Origin: Pseudomonas palleroniana
Lineage (GTDB): Bacteria; Pseudomonadota; Gammaproteobacteria; Pseudomonadales; Pseudomonadaceae
Direction: 5' to 3'
Assembly: GCF_003031675.1 (NCBI RefSeq)
Contig: NZ_PYWX01000048.1
Span: 62,001-126,000, forward strand
Length of the DNA: 64,000 bases
The notes beneath the pieces are model-generated. The model did not search any database. It was given only the letters and a program-made list of their open reading frames with translations, and was not told the origin of the DNA. Position 1 is the first letter of the stretch; each line of letters opens with the position of its first letter. Below, piece after piece: positions 15,835 through 25,059 of this stretch. A program made the translations under genes and the position numbers.

Positions 15835-16148
15835 GCGACTACATCGACCTACTGATCCTGGACAACGATCTGGCGCTGGACCCTTCCCGCCAGCCGGTGC
15901 TGATCGAGGACCGGGCCAGTATCGCCCAGGACATTGCCCACATGATCCGTGATAGCGGCTTGCTGGTCACATTGGTGGCCGAGCGCAGCAAGTTGCGTCA
16001 GCGCGACTGCATCCAGCAGCTGGAGCTGCTGGTGGAGTCCGACGAACGCCTGGTGCCCGGTACCGCACTGATTAACCAGGTGCAGCCTGGTCAGTACCTG
16101 GTCACCGCCAAAACCATCAAGTTTGGCCAGATCGAGGTGACGCTATGA
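15831..16148 (+). CDS. DUF2590 family phage protein, baseplate-associated
   Basis: 105 residues. Start YIDLLILDNDLALDP and C-terminal GQYLVTAKTIKFGQIEVTL match the DUF2590 family of HP1/K139-like phages. By position between tape measure and gpJ it takes the place of the P2 gpW (gp25-like) baseplate wedge component; that role is inferred. Overlaps both neighbours by 4 nt (ATGA). Confidence 0.82.
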   Translation: MSDYIDLLILDNDLALDPSRQPVLIEDRASIAQDIAHMIRDSGLLVTLVAERSKLRQRDCIQQLELLVESDERLVPGTALINQVQPGQYLVTAKTIKFGQIEVTL

Positions 16149-17317
16149 GCGACGTGGACTTCAAGCAGGCGCTTGCAGACGCCGGCATACCCGTGACCGA
16201 AGACGGATTGCGCAAGGCCTGGGAAAAGGAAGTGGCGGCTCAGGGCAGCAAAATGAGCAACACCAGCGCTTACTCGCCTTTCTGGCGGGTAATGACTGCC
16301 CTGGTGACCAAACCGGTGCTGTGGCTGATCGGATTTATCAGCGACACCGTGCTGCCCAACTTCTTTGTGAAAACCGCGCGTGACAAGTGGCTGGACATGC
16401 TCGCCTGGGCGGTCAACATCGAGCGCAAAGGCGCGACCAAGGCCCAAGGCGTGCTGTTGTTTACCCGCGATGTGCCGGGTGGTGCTTTGAACCTGCCCGC
16501 CGGCATTGTGGTGCAGTCGGCGGCGATTAACGGGCATACCTATCAGTTGGTCACTACCCAGGCTGTCACCTTCGCAGATGGCGTACTGCAGCTGGAAGTC
16601 CCGGTGCAGGCCCTGGAAGTCGGCAGCGGCTACAACCTGGCTCCGGGTTATTACGCAATCCTGCCGGTGCCGATTGCCGGCATCGTCCAGGTGGTCAACG
16701 CGGACGGCTGGCTGATTGCACCTGGTGCAGATCCTGAACCGGACGACCAACTGCGTTTGCGCGTGCGCAACCAGTTCTCGGCGGTCAACCAATGGCACAC
16801 CGATTCGGTCTACCGCGCCATGATTTCAGCCTTTCCGGGCGTGCGGCCCGATGGTGTGTATTTCCTGCATGGCGCGCCCCGTGGCCCGGGCAGCGCAAAT
16901 GCCTACGTGCTGTTTGATGCAGACGTGCCGGCGGCGACGTACCTGGAGCAAATCAACGCCCATATCCGCGACCAGGGCAACCATGGCCACGGCGATGACT
17001 TGCTGGTGATGGTCATGCCCGAAACCCAGCACGCGCTGAGCCTGACCCTGTGGCCACGGCCACTTCTGACCGTTGAGCAGCGCGCCAAGCTGCAGGCGGA
17101 AGTGGAACAGTTCATTCGTGCGGCGTTCCGCGAGAGCGGCACGGGCGACTATCAGCCGACGCTGACCTATCCACAGTCGCGGTTCTCGTTTAGCCGCCTG
17201 GGCGAAGAGCTACACCAGCAGTTCGCCGGCATCGAGTCGCTGCATTTTGACAATGCCGACATCGTGTCAGAGCTGAGCATTCCCAGGATCAAAAGTCTGC
17301 AGGTGGCGCTTGCATGA
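16145..17317 (+). CDS. Baseplate J / gp47-family protein
   Basis: 390 residues, longer than P2 gpJ (302). The Baseplate_J core is visible: GATKAQGVLLFTRDVPGGALNLPAGIVVQS (about 95-124), SGYNLAPGYYAILPVPIAGI (about 162-181), GADPEPDDQLRLRVRNQF (about 195-212). Forms the baseplate wedge that triggers sheath contraction. Preceded by the DUF2590 protein and followed by gpI with ATGA overlaps, so it is co-translated with them. Confidence 0.93.
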   Translation: MSDVDFKQALADAGIPVTEDGLRKAWEKEVAAQGSKMSNTSAYSPFWRVMTALVTKPVLWLIGFISDTVLPNFFVKTARDKWLDMLAWAVNIERKGATKAQGVLLFTRDVPGGALNLPAGIVVQSAAINGHTYQLVTTQAVTFADGVLQLEVPVQALEVGSGYNLAPGYYAILPVPIAGIVQVVNADGWLIAPGADPEPDDQLRLRVRNQFSAVNQWHTDSVYRAMISAFPGVRPDGVYFLHGAPRGPGSANAYVLFDADVPAATYLEQINAHIRDQGNHGHGDDLLVMVMPETQHALSLTLWPRPLLTVEQRAKLQAEVEQFIRAAFRESGTGDYQPTLTYPQSRFSFSRLGEELHQQFAGIESLHFDNADIVSELSIPRIKSLQVALA

Positions 17318-17838
17318 TCAAGCTCAATTTACCGTTCTGGCTCGACGGCCCGCAGCTGGCGAAATTGAAAGCCGCCGCACAGGCCTGGTGGGAAAAGGTT
17401 GAAGGCTGGCTGCAGTGGCCACTGCTGCAAATGGACGCCCAAACCTGCCACCTGACCATCCTCGATCTGCTGGCCTGGCAACGCGATATCAGCCGTTTCA
17501 AGGACGAGCCTGAAAGCTTGTACCGCCTGCGCGTCAAGTTCGCCTTCATCAACGCGGTCGACGCTGGCAGTACAGCAGGGCTCAAACGCATCCTGCAGCG
17601 CCTGGGCGTGGGCTACGTCGAGATTGACGAGCGTATGCCCGATCGGGATTGGGACGTGGTCATGTTGCGCCTATCCGACTCTCAACTGTCGCAAAACCCT
17701 GAGCTGTTGCGGGTACTGATTCAGCAATACGGTCGTACCTGCCGGCGTTATGACTTCGTGACCCTCACCCCCGTATCGCTGCGCCTTGTCGCGGCTGACT
17801 TTAACGATGATCAGCGAACGCTGATTGCCAGCCTGTAG
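17314..17838 (+). CDS. Phage tail protein I (P2 gpI family)
   Basis: 174 residues (P2 gpI 176). Conserved features: LDLLAWQRDISRFKDEPESLYRLRVKFAF (about 51-79) and the NAVDAGSTAGLKRILQRLG segment that follows. Part of the baseplate edge with gpJ, linking to the fibre encoded next. Overlaps the J gene stop by 4 nt; the fibre ATG follows after 8 nt. Confidence 0.9.
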   Translation: MIKLNLPFWLDGPQLAKLKAAAQAWWEKVEGWLQWPLLQMDAQTCHLTILDLLAWQRDISRFKDEPESLYRLRVKFAFINAVDAGSTAGLKRILQRLGVGYVEIDERMPDRDWDVVMLRLSDSQLSQNPELLRVLIQQYGRTCRRYDFVTLTPVSLRLVAADFNDDQRTLIASL

Positions 17839-17846
17839 GAGCCCCC

Positions 17847-20426
17847 ATGGGAGCCAGCATTACCCTTGCAGGTGAAAGCCTGATCGCCCAAAAACTGGGA
17901 TCGCAACAGCGTCTCGATGTTGCGCGTTTCATCTTTGCCAACGTGCCCGGGCTCAATCCTGCAGCACCGGTCGATCGGGCTGCCGGCAAGCCATCGGCGG
18001 CGCAAATCGTCCATACCTACACCATCCCGCCGCAAAACATCGGCTTTGTGAACCCGAACCAGGTGGTTTACAGCTCGATGCTGGGAAGCGACGTGGGGGA
18101 CTTTGACTGGAACTGGATCGGCTTGGAAACCGCCGAGAACGTGTTGCTGGCCGTGGCTTACGTGCCGCTGCAGCAGAAGCGCAAGAACATTCCGCCGCTG
18201 CAGATTGGCAACAACGTCACCCGCAACATGCTGGTGGTGTTCGACGGCGCCCAGGCGCTGACCGGCATCACCATTGATGCCAAGACCTGGCAGCACGACT
18301 TTACCGTGCGCTTGAAAGGAATCGACGAGCGCGAGCGCCAGAGCAACCGCGACGTGTTTGGTCGAGCGTGCTTCTACCGCGACGGCCTGCAGGTAGAGAA
18401 GGTCGCGGCTGGATATCAGCTCAAACCAGGCCTGGCGTACATCGAGGGTATTCGCGTCGAGTTGGCCAGCGCCTTGCCGATCCTGCCGCCGGCGTTACCT
18501 TCGCCGGTATGGTTGGACGTATGCCTGCGCCGCGAGCTGAACGACGTGCTGGCCAGCTGGAAAGTGGTGTTTGCCCCCAACCAGGTCGACTACCTGGACA
18601 CCGATGGTGCCTGGCATTACTGCATCCCCTTGGCACACCTGGTGAACGCCAACCAGGTCAACGATCTGCGTGTGGTCGCCCCGATCGACGGCCCACTGGT
18701 GGACCACTTCGCCGCCAAGGTTGGCCATTACCCAGATTTACGATCAGGCTCTGCCACTCGGTTGGCCACCCCCCGCGCAATCAATGGAGTGGCTTTTGAC
18801 GGTACGCAGGACATTGCGGTGCAGGACGCCACCAAGCTGCCGCTGAGTGGTGGGACGATGATCGGTGATGTGGTCTATGCGGCTGGCAATTATTTTGGCA
18901 GTGCCTGGGCACGCGGGATGACGTTTACGTCCGGCGGGAAAATTGTCGGCAGCATTGGCGGCTACGGCTCGTCCACCGGTTTCAAATCCCTGTTCATGGG
19001 CTTGGGCACTGATGGATACCTGACTGGCAACGGCGTGCGCGTTTCGGACGCTGGAGTGGCGATTACGGGACAGATATCCGGCGACGGTGGCGGACTGGTG
19101 AACCTTAACGCCGGCGCGCTCACTGCCGGCACGGTGCCCCGGGTAAACCTGTCCGGCTCCTATGACATCAAGATCACGGGCAATGCCGGTACCGCTACCC
19201 GCCTGGAAACGGCGCGTCAGATCAATGGCGTGGCCTTCGACGGATCAAAGAACATCGCGATCGTTGATGACTCAAAGCTACCGCTTACCGGTGGTCAACT
19301 CACCGGTGGTTTGCGGTTCAACACACCCTTGATTGGCGGCGCATTTGCCAGCTGGCAAGAACGGCAAACCGCTATTCAGGTTGACTGCCCCCAAAACGTT
19401 GCGGCGTACTCCGTTTGGAAAGCAACCAATTGGGCTGAGCGCCACCTGGCGGCAATGGATGTCCATTCGGGCGGCACGTCCAGTTCAAGGGCGTCTGTCG
19501 TGATTCATGTCGGAGCCACTGCCAACGCCTTAACGTTAGACGGCGCCGGGAACCTGACCATCAGAGGCGCCTACTATGGTGATGGCGGGCAGTTAACCGA
19601 CTTGAATGCCAACGCTCTGACCCTTGGAACGCTGCCCAAGGCCCGTTTGAGCGGCACCTACGAAATAGCTGTATCGGGCAATGCCACCACCGCGACGAAG
19701 CTGGAAAAACCGCCCCTGATCAATGGCGTAAGGTTCGATGGAACGACAAACATCGCGATTGAGGACGGCTCGAAACTACCTCTCACCGGCGGATATCTGA
19801 CGGGAACAACGCGGTTTGACTTCCGCGCCATGGCGGGGGCGTTTATCGACTGGCGTACGCGATCCCCCGCTGTACAGGTCGATTGCCCTGAAAACGGCTA
19901 CGCATACCTGATGTTGAAAGCCACCAACTGGAACGAACGCCACCTTGCATCTGTAGACGTCTATTCAGGCGGCGGCAGCAATACGCCGGTGCAAGTCGTC
20001 ACCCATGTGGGGGGCACCAACAATGCAATGACGCTTACCGAAGGCGGCAACTTGTCGGTGGCGGGGATGTACAGCGGCAATGCCGGCGGCTTGACCAACC
20101 TGCCCCAAGCAACCCCGGACATACCTGGGGCGGTTTTCAAGAACACAGCGTCCCTCAGTCCGACCGGTTGGTGGAAGTGCGCGCAGACCGGGCTGATCCG
20201 CCAGTGGGGGATCACGCTGGGTGCTTCGGACAAGGTGACACACCGTAGTTTTCCGATCGCCTTTCCGAACCGGTGTGTATCCCTCGTCGCGTCTCGGACC
20301 AGTCTTTTTTATGACGACGTGGCCTCGGGCACCAACACCTTGATCGTCAGCAACACTCAATTTTCCGTGATTTCTGGCCCTTTCAGTTCGCCAGATGAAA
20401 TTTATTGGGAGGCCACTGGTTACTGA
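17847..20426 (+). CDS. Tail fibre protein with DUF3751 collar domain and internal repeats
   Basis: 859 residues. The N-terminal ~160 are the phage tail-collar fibre domain (GASITLAGESLIAQKLG start) that attaches to the baseplate. The shaft has three related units beginning ATRLATPRAINGVAFDG (about 303), TRLETARQINGVAFDG (about 450) and KLEKPPLINGVRFDG (about 617). The second and third share a further ~70 residues including KATNW-x-ERHLA. The C-terminal ~110 residues (after about 750) are unlike the shaft and likely bind the receptor. It determines host range. A fibre-assembly gene follows at once. Confidence 0.92.
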   Translation: MGASITLAGESLIAQKLGSQQRLDVARFIFANVPGLNPAAPVDRAAGKPSAAQIVHTYTIPPQNIGFVNPNQVVYSSMLGSDVGDFDWNWIGLETAENVLLAVAYVPLQQKRKNIPPLQIGNNVTRNMLVVFDGAQALTGITIDAKTWQHDFTVRLKGIDERERQSNRDVFGRACFYRDGLQVEKVAAGYQLKPGLAYIEGIRVELASALPILPPALPSPVWLDVCLRRELNDVLASWKVVFAPNQVDYLDTDGAWHYCIPLAHLVNANQVNDLRVVAPIDGPLVDHFAAKVGHYPDLRSGSATRLATPRAINGVAFDGTQDIAVQDATKLPLSGGTMIGDVVYAAGNYFGSAWARGMTFTSGGKIVGSIGGYGSSTGFKSLFMGLGTDGYLTGNGVRVSDAGVAITGQISGDGGGLVNLNAGALTAGTVPRVNLSGSYDIKITGNAGTATRLETARQINGVAFDGSKNIAIVDDSKLPLTGGQLTGGLRFNTPLIGGAFASWQERQTAIQVDCPQNVAAYSVWKATNWAERHLAAMDVHSGGTSSSRASVVIHVGATANALTLDGAGNLTIRGAYYGDGGQLTDLNANALTLGTLPKARLSGTYEIAVSGNATTATKLEKPPLINGVRFDGTTNIAIEDGSKLPLTGGYLTGTTRFDFRAMAGAFIDWRTRSPAVQVDCPENGYAYLMLKATNWNERHLASVDVYSGGGSNTPVQVVTHVGGTNNAMTLTEGGNLSVAGMYSGNAGGLTNLPQATPDIPGAVFKNTASLSPTGWWKCAQTGLIRQWGITLGASDKVTHRSFPIAFPNRCVSLVASRTSLFYDDVASGTNTLIVSNTQFSVISGPFSSPDEIYWEATGY

Positions 20427-20428
20427 TT

Positions 20429-21067
20429 ATGACTCTCTATTTTCATGCACCTACCGCCGGCTTTTACGACACCCGCGCCCATGGCGAGCGCACCGTGCTG
20501 GTGGCTGATCCAAAGTGGAAGCGCCCAATGATCAGCATCCCTGACCCAAACTGGATGGCGCCCGAAGGTTCTACGCAGAAGGCGCCGACAATCAAAATCC
20601 AAGACCCCAAGGCCACGCCTCCGTTGGTCGAAGTTCCAAACCCAACGTGCAACCTCCCGCCTGCCAGCGAACTACTGGAAATTACGTTGAGTGAATACCA
20701 GGCACTGTTTGCGGCCCAGGCCATGGGCAACGTTATCAGCGCGGTCAAGGGCCGGCCCGTGGCGGTCGACCCGCCCCCGCTGACTTGGGATCAGCGTAAA
20801 GCCGAGTACCTGGCCAGCGTGCAAGCGCATCTGGACACTACCGCCAAAAATGCCGGCTACAACGACCTCAAGGACGTGATCACCTATGCGGATGAACCTG
20901 CAGTACCGAAGTTTCAGGCTGATGGTGTGGCGTTTCGGGCTTGGCGCTCGCTGTGCTGGGCATTCTTCTACGACCAGTTGACGGCGATCGAACAAGGCAA
21001 GCGCAAGACCCCGACCAGCGCCGAGCTGGTGGCCGAATTACCCGCCCTGGTGTTGCCAAATGCCTGA
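20429..21067 (+). CDS. Tail fibre assembly protein (putative chaperone)
   Basis: 212 residues from ATG 20429 (the frame extends to 20405 inside the fibre gene, but the fibre stop and the usual N-terminus MTLYFHAPTAGFYD favour 20429). Residues about 25-75 hold short repeated motifs of the type I-x-I-x-DP (ISIPDPNW, IKIQDPKA, VEVPNPTC). The C-terminal half is the helical region common to fibre-assembly proteins. Likely needed to fold or trimerise the preceding fibre. Overlaps the next gene by 8 nt. Confidence 0.8.
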   Translation: MTLYFHAPTAGFYDTRAHGERTVLVADPKWKRPMISIPDPNWMAPEGSTQKAPTIKIQDPKATPPLVEVPNPTCNLPPASELLEITLSEYQALFAAQAMGNVISAVKGRPVAVDPPPLTWDQRKAEYLASVQAHLDTTAKNAGYNDLKDVITYADEPAVPKFQADGVAFRAWRSLCWAFFYDQLTAIEQGKRKTPTSAELVAELPALVLPNA

Positions 21068-21992
21068 CATGAGCTGGTCACCGGTGGCGATGCGCTGGCC
21101 CGTACAAGCCACCGAATGGATGGGGCAGCTGTCCACTGCACAAAATCTGGCTGGCGGTGAGCTGGCCAGCACAGCCATGCGCCTGGCAGGCCTCAAGGAC
21201 ATCACCAGCACCAATCCGGGCCCGGTGGGTAACGCTGCCCAGGGTGCGATCACTGCAGGTCGCTCAGCGCTCGACGAACAGATGGGCGAGGCGCCGGCGT
21301 GCCTGGTGGTGACGCCGTTCCAAAGTAGCATTGGCCAAGGGCGCGGATATCAGCGCTTTCTGTCGGCGCCGAACTTGTTGCAGCACCTGGCGGCCAAACT
21401 GGTCGACGCCAGCGACAGCGGGCGCCCGGACACGACACAACACGCGCTGTGCGTGATGTTCCTGGCTACCCGCCTCGATCAACTGGCCGACAGCCTGGCA
21501 CGCTTCAATGCCTTGCTACCGATGCCCGACCTGGTGCGGGCCGAGCGCCGTGCACGCCACCTGTCCAAGCTGGAGACGGAAAAGTGGGAGATCCCCGCCG
21601 CCGGCACATTGCCGCGTTGGCAGGCGCTACCCCTGGAACGCTGCACGGTCGTAAAAGCCGCGCAGCAGTCCATGGCCGGCCAGATCGCCGTTCTGGAAAG
21701 CTATGCTGCTGACAGCTCGCCCATGGCGGATCTGGCAGCGCTGGCCACACGCAAGGTGGCCCAGCAAAAGAGCCGCGACCAGCAGTTGGCCAACCTCAAA
21801 GCACAACTGGCCGGCGGCCATCCCGACAACAGCATGCGTGCACGCCTCATCGGCCCCGGCAACGCCGCCGAACTTCGCAAGGCGCTGCTGTCGGGTGACG
21901 CCCCGGGCCATGAATGGGTTTTGTGTGCCGGCACTTTGCTGGTCGGATCTGAAAAGGGCCTGAGCTTTGTCCAGGAGCTGGTGGGCCTATGA
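21060..21992 (+). CDS. Phage protein of unknown function, 310 aa
   Basis: I do not recognise a domain. The protein is Ala-rich and mostly helical, with SALDEQMGEAPACLVVTPFQSS at about 62-83 and a possible coiled coil near 215-255 (ATRKVAQQKSRDQQLANLKAQLAG). It overlaps the fibre-assembly gene at its start and the baseplate gene at its end (ATGA), so it belongs to the tail operon and probably to the virion or its assembly. No signal peptide or membrane segment. Confidence 0.8.
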   Translation: MPDMSWSPVAMRWPVQATEWMGQLSTAQNLAGGELASTAMRLAGLKDITSTNPGPVGNAAQGAITAGRSALDEQMGEAPACLVVTPFQSSIGQGRGYQRFLSAPNLLQHLAAKLVDASDSGRPDTTQHALCVMFLATRLDQLADSLARFNALLPMPDLVRAERRARHLSKLETEKWEIPAAGTLPRWQALPLERCTVVKAAQQSMAGQIAVLESYAADSSPMADLAALATRKVAQQKSRDQQLANLKAQLAGGHPDNSMRARLIGPGNAAELRKALLSGDAPGHEWVLCAGTLLVGSEKGLSFVQELVGL

Positions 21993-22531
21993 CCTTACTC
22001 CTGGACGGGCAGGAGGTTCGCGGCAAGAACCTCAAAGTCACCGGTAATTTGCGCATAGAGAGCGACGATTTGTCGGGGCAGACCAGCAACACCGACAAAG
22101 GCCACAAGGGTTTCAAGCCCAAAACCCTGACCGTCACCCTGATGATTCCTTTCGTTGACCAGGTGCAGTTGCGCGAACTGATGCGCCTGGTGGAAGCGAC
22201 CGAAGCCGGTGGCCAGCTCAAAACCTACCGTATCGTCAACGACACCGCCGCAGCCTTCGGCATGCGCCAGGTCACCTTCACCGAGGGCGTCAGCGCCCGC
22301 GAAGACGATAACCTGCGCGGATGGCTGATCCAGTTCACGCTGACAGAGAAACTGTCGAACCCGGAAAAAGTAGAGGGACGGCGATCAAGCAACGCCGTTA
22401 CGGCCCAATCTGGCCCAGGTGGCGCGGTTGGAGGCGCCGCCGGCGAAGGTCAAGGCGCCGCCACGGAACTGACCGGTTTTGAAAAAACCCTGCAGAAAAT
22501 TGACACCTGGCTGGGCGGGCCCACGACATGA
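21989..22531 (+). CDS. Baseplate complex protein (putative)
   Basis: 180 residues. An N-terminal beta-rich part (LLLDGQEVRGKNLKVTGNLRIESDDLSGQTSNTDKG) resembles proteins annotated as baseplate complex proteins in Pseudomonas HP1-like prophages. The C-terminal ~50 residues are Gly/Ala-rich, then end in a short helix (FEKTLQKIDTWLGG). Position between the unknown protein and the hub suggests an inner baseplate or tail-tube-terminal role like P2 gpU; this is inference. Overlaps both neighbours by 4 nt. Confidence 0.7.
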   Translation: MTLLLDGQEVRGKNLKVTGNLRIESDDLSGQTSNTDKGHKGFKPKTLTVTLMIPFVDQVQLRELMRLVEATEAGGQLKTYRIVNDTAAAFGMRQVTFTEGVSAREDDNLRGWLIQFTLTEKLSNPEKVEGRRSSNAVTAQSGPGGAVGGAAGEGQGAATELTGFEKTLQKIDTWLGGPTT

Positions 22532-23232
22532 AGCTGCACAAGGTGCTGACGGTCGGCGGAACGCCGCATGTCCTGGTCAAAAACGAAGTCCGGCTGGACG
22601 CCAAGAGCCCCGGGCGGGCTACGTTCACCATTCAGGCCAAGGCACCGGTAAAGGGGCTGGTGACGCTCGATATCGGCTACAACGAAAACACTCTGCAGCG
22701 GCACTTCATTGGCTACGTCGAGCGCTCCAGTACGGCCAGCAGCACCCAGCAGGTGCTGTTCTGCCGAGAACTGGCCGCGATTCTGGCCAACCCGATGCCG
22801 TTGAACCTGCGCCACGTCGACCTGCGCGCTGTCCTGGGCGAAGTCAGCCAACACACCGGCCTGCGCTTTCGCGTGCCCGAACAGCCATATGCCAGCGTCA
22901 AGGCGCCATTTTTTTACAGCCTGGCCGCCGGCTATCAAGCGATGGACAGCCTGGCCCGGGTATTCAACATCCCCGACTTTATCTGGCAACAGCAGGGCGA
23001 CGGAGAGGTGTTTGTGGGCAGTTGGGCCGACAGCTTTTTTGGAATTCGCTCGCCGCTGCAGCTGCCGGTGGAGCTATTCGAAGATTACCAGGGCAACCAA
23101 AGCGCAATGATTGCGGCCCTTCCCGGGTTGCGACCAGGTGCAACGATCAACCACGGCGAGCGCATCACCAGTGTGGCGCTCATCGACAACCAGATGGCCA
23201 TCCGATGGACGACGCAATCCGCCGCAGCGTAG
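22528..23232 (+). CDS. Baseplate hub protein, gpD-like (short)
   Basis: 234 residues, clearly shorter than P2 gpD (387). The middle (LRAVLGEVSQHTGLRFRVPE, about 92-111; AGYQAMDSLARVFNIPDFIW, about 136-155) looks like the hub fold that sits between tube and spike. The spike gene starts inside its last 28 nt. In related prophages the hub is likewise short, so it need not be truncated, but the missing C-terminal part deserves a check. Confidence 0.72.
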   Translation: MKLHKVLTVGGTPHVLVKNEVRLDAKSPGRATFTIQAKAPVKGLVTLDIGYNENTLQRHFIGYVERSSTASSTQQVLFCRELAAILANPMPLNLRHVDLRAVLGEVSQHTGLRFRVPEQPYASVKAPFFYSLAAGYQAMDSLARVFNIPDFIWQQQGDGEVFVGSWADSFFGIRSPLQLPVELFEDYQGNQSAMIAALPGLRPGATINHGERITSVALIDNQMAIRWTTQSAAA

Positions 23233-24176
23233 AGCGGCAATTCCCTGAACTCACCGGCGGTTACCACCTGCCACGCTTTGCCCGGGTTGTCGGAGTGGCA
23301 GACGCCCCTGCCGGCGCCGGGATTTGTGACGACTTCCGCCCACGTTATGCGGTCGACGTCGAAGTCCTGGGGCCGGATGGTGAACCAGATCCCGCACTGC
23401 CGATTCTGACCGGCGTGCCTTTGCCGCTTCCCACCGGCGGCGAGGAAATGGGCATCTATGCGTTCCCCGAGGAAGGCACCCAAGTGGTGGTGTGCTTTGC
23501 CTACGGCCTACCGCACAAGCCGTATATACAGACGATCCTGCCCCACGGCCTGAGCATGCCCAGCGTGCCGAAAGGCGATCAGGTGTGGCAGCACAGCGAG
23601 GCTTGTCAGCAGCGTGTCGATGCCGATGGCAACTGGCTGCGCCAGACGGATGGAAAGATCCAGGACAAGGCGATCGAGCGGGAAGTGGAGGCGATGGGCA
23701 ACAGCGAGCGCTTCCAAAGCCATACCAGGACGGTAGACGATCACTCAACCGAGTCTGTGGGGGGCATCAAGCAGATCGAGGCGCTGGGGGCAATGAAGCT
23801 GCTGTCAGGCGGATCTGCGAGCCTGGCGGCTGTGGATGATCTGCACCAGGCGACCGGGCGCGACTTGAACCTGGTGGTGGGACAGAAGCACAACGCCACG
23901 GTAGGCGCCAATATGGAGGAAAGGATCCAAGGGCTACGCAAGAGCGTGGCGGCTGTGAGTCAGAGCTTAGTGGCTCCCCATACCTGGTTAGGTTCTGGAG
24001 AGGTGAATGCATTGCGGGTGCTATGTGATCTTATTGACCTTATTGAGCAAATGAATAGCCAAATTGCAGGGCATATGCACGGCCCTAGTCCTGCTCCCAG
24101 CAACTCGGCTGCTTTTATACTTAATGCGGATATAGCAAGCCGGCATGCAGCAAGGCTCAAGAGCATAGTGCTTTAG
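23205..24176 (+). CDS. Baseplate spike protein, gpV/VgrG-like
   Basis: 323 residues from ATG 23205, which overlaps the hub gene by 28 nt. An N-terminal OB-like domain carries GVPLPLPTGGEEMGIYAFPEEGTQVVVCF (about 69-97) and KPYIQTILPHG (about 104-114). A beta-helical middle follows, and a helical C-terminus ends in HMHGPSPAPSNSA…. It forms the membrane-piercing tip. Codon use and base composition turn AT-rich over the last ~200 nt (from about 23980), which suggests recombination next to the inserted cassette that follows. Confidence 0.85.
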   Translation: MDDAIRRSVERQFPELTGGYHLPRFARVVGVADAPAGAGICDDFRPRYAVDVEVLGPDGEPDPALPILTGVPLPLPTGGEEMGIYAFPEEGTQVVVCFAYGLPHKPYIQTILPHGLSMPSVPKGDQVWQHSEACQQRVDADGNWLRQTDGKIQDKAIEREVEAMGNSERFQSHTRTVDDHSTESVGGIKQIEALGAMKLLSGGSASLAAVDDLHQATGRDLNLVVGQKHNATVGANMEERIQGLRKSVAAVSQSLVAPHTWLGSGEVNALRVLCDLIDLIEQMNSQIAGHMHGPSPAPSNSAAFILNADIASRHAARLKSIVL

Positions 24177-24198
24177 TATAATTAAATAATAAAGCTAG

Positions 24199-25041
24199 CT
24201 AGCCTACTGCTTCAGGAGCCCTCTTATAAAACTCTAGCTCTCGAGATAAGTGCTCAGCTATTCCAGTGCATAGGCGTAGTACATCTCTGTTGAAATCCAT
24301 GACTTCCCGTGGAGTTACTTGCTCCTCCCAGTTTTCACCATGCGCTATCCTATTTCGTTTTTTTAACAGTTCTTGGATTATCCCAACATAACCAACATCA
24401 CGCCTTTGTTTTTTGGGGATCCATTTTCCATCAATAATATCTATGATCTTTTGATGAAGAATTAAATCCCCGTTGACGGCCAACCCTATAAGGTTATTTA
24501 ACTGCTGACTCTGACTTACTGTTGTGTAGGTGGTTTCCAGCTGAAAATCTTTGGCACTAAGTTTATCTATTATTTCTGGTATGCCTATATTTTGAAACAG
24601 ACTTTCAACTATATCTACAGAGGGATTTCCTTTAGTTTTCCCAATGGCCTCTTGCAAAAAAGGAAAGTGCGTATCGCGACTTATACAATCTTTGAGATTT
24701 AAAATTTTAGGAAGTGCTTTGTTTCTATTTTCTGTAATGCTATGCTGTACAACCGAAAGGAGAAGTTCATCTCCTGCTCTATTAAGCGGAAGCTTGAGAT
24801 CATTAAGTTCACCGACAAACTCCTCGATCAATTTTTTTAAAAAACCCTCGAAGTAACCAGTCAGAAGAACTAGTGCAGCTCTCGTCATTGTGTTAGCTGC
24901 CGATCTTCTAGGCGACGAATCATTTAGCTCACCCAAGACCGCACCAATCTCGCCACCTTGCAGCATCACTTCTGCTAATTTCGCGACCAGATCGGTTTCT
25001 TCAATTTTTAGTTTCAGTTCCGTTAAGCAATGGAATGTCAT
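24199..25041 (-). CDS. MAE_28990/MAE_18760-type HEPN protein, putative RNase effector
   Basis: 280 residues. C-terminal KKRNRIAHGE has the HEPN Rx4H motif (Arg229, His234) that forms the active site of many HEPN ribonucleases. The N-terminal ~75 residues (NTMTRAALVLLTGYFEGFLKKLIEEF) match the start of the MAE_28990/MAE_18760 HEPN family. It is AT-rich, unlike the phage genes beside it. It lies 18 nt after the DUF262 gene on the same strand and is convergent with the spike gene, so the pair forms a separate operon. Likely function: abortive-infection RNase controlled by its partner. This is inferred from family and context. Confidence 0.85.
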   Translation of the reverse strand: MTFHCLTELKLKIEETDLVAKLAEVMLQGGEIGAVLGELNDSSPRRSAANTMTRAALVLLTGYFEGFLKKLIEEFVGELNDLKLPLNRAGDELLLSVVQHSITENRNKALPKILNLKDCISRDTHFPFLQEAIGKTKGNPSVDIVESLFQNIGIPEIIDKLSAKDFQLETTYTTVSQSQQLNNLIGLAVNGDLILHQKIIDIIDGKWIPKKQRRDVGYVGIIQELLKKRNRIAHGENWEEQVTPREVMDFNRDVLRLCTGIAEHLSRELEFYKRAPEAVG

Positions 25042-25059
25042 CCGTCTCGTTCCTTGTGC

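Noticed and set aside
22479..23204. Upstream extension of the spike reading frame
   Set aside because: It overlaps the hub gene out of frame and is Arg/Pro-rich; the spike family sequence begins at ATG 23205.
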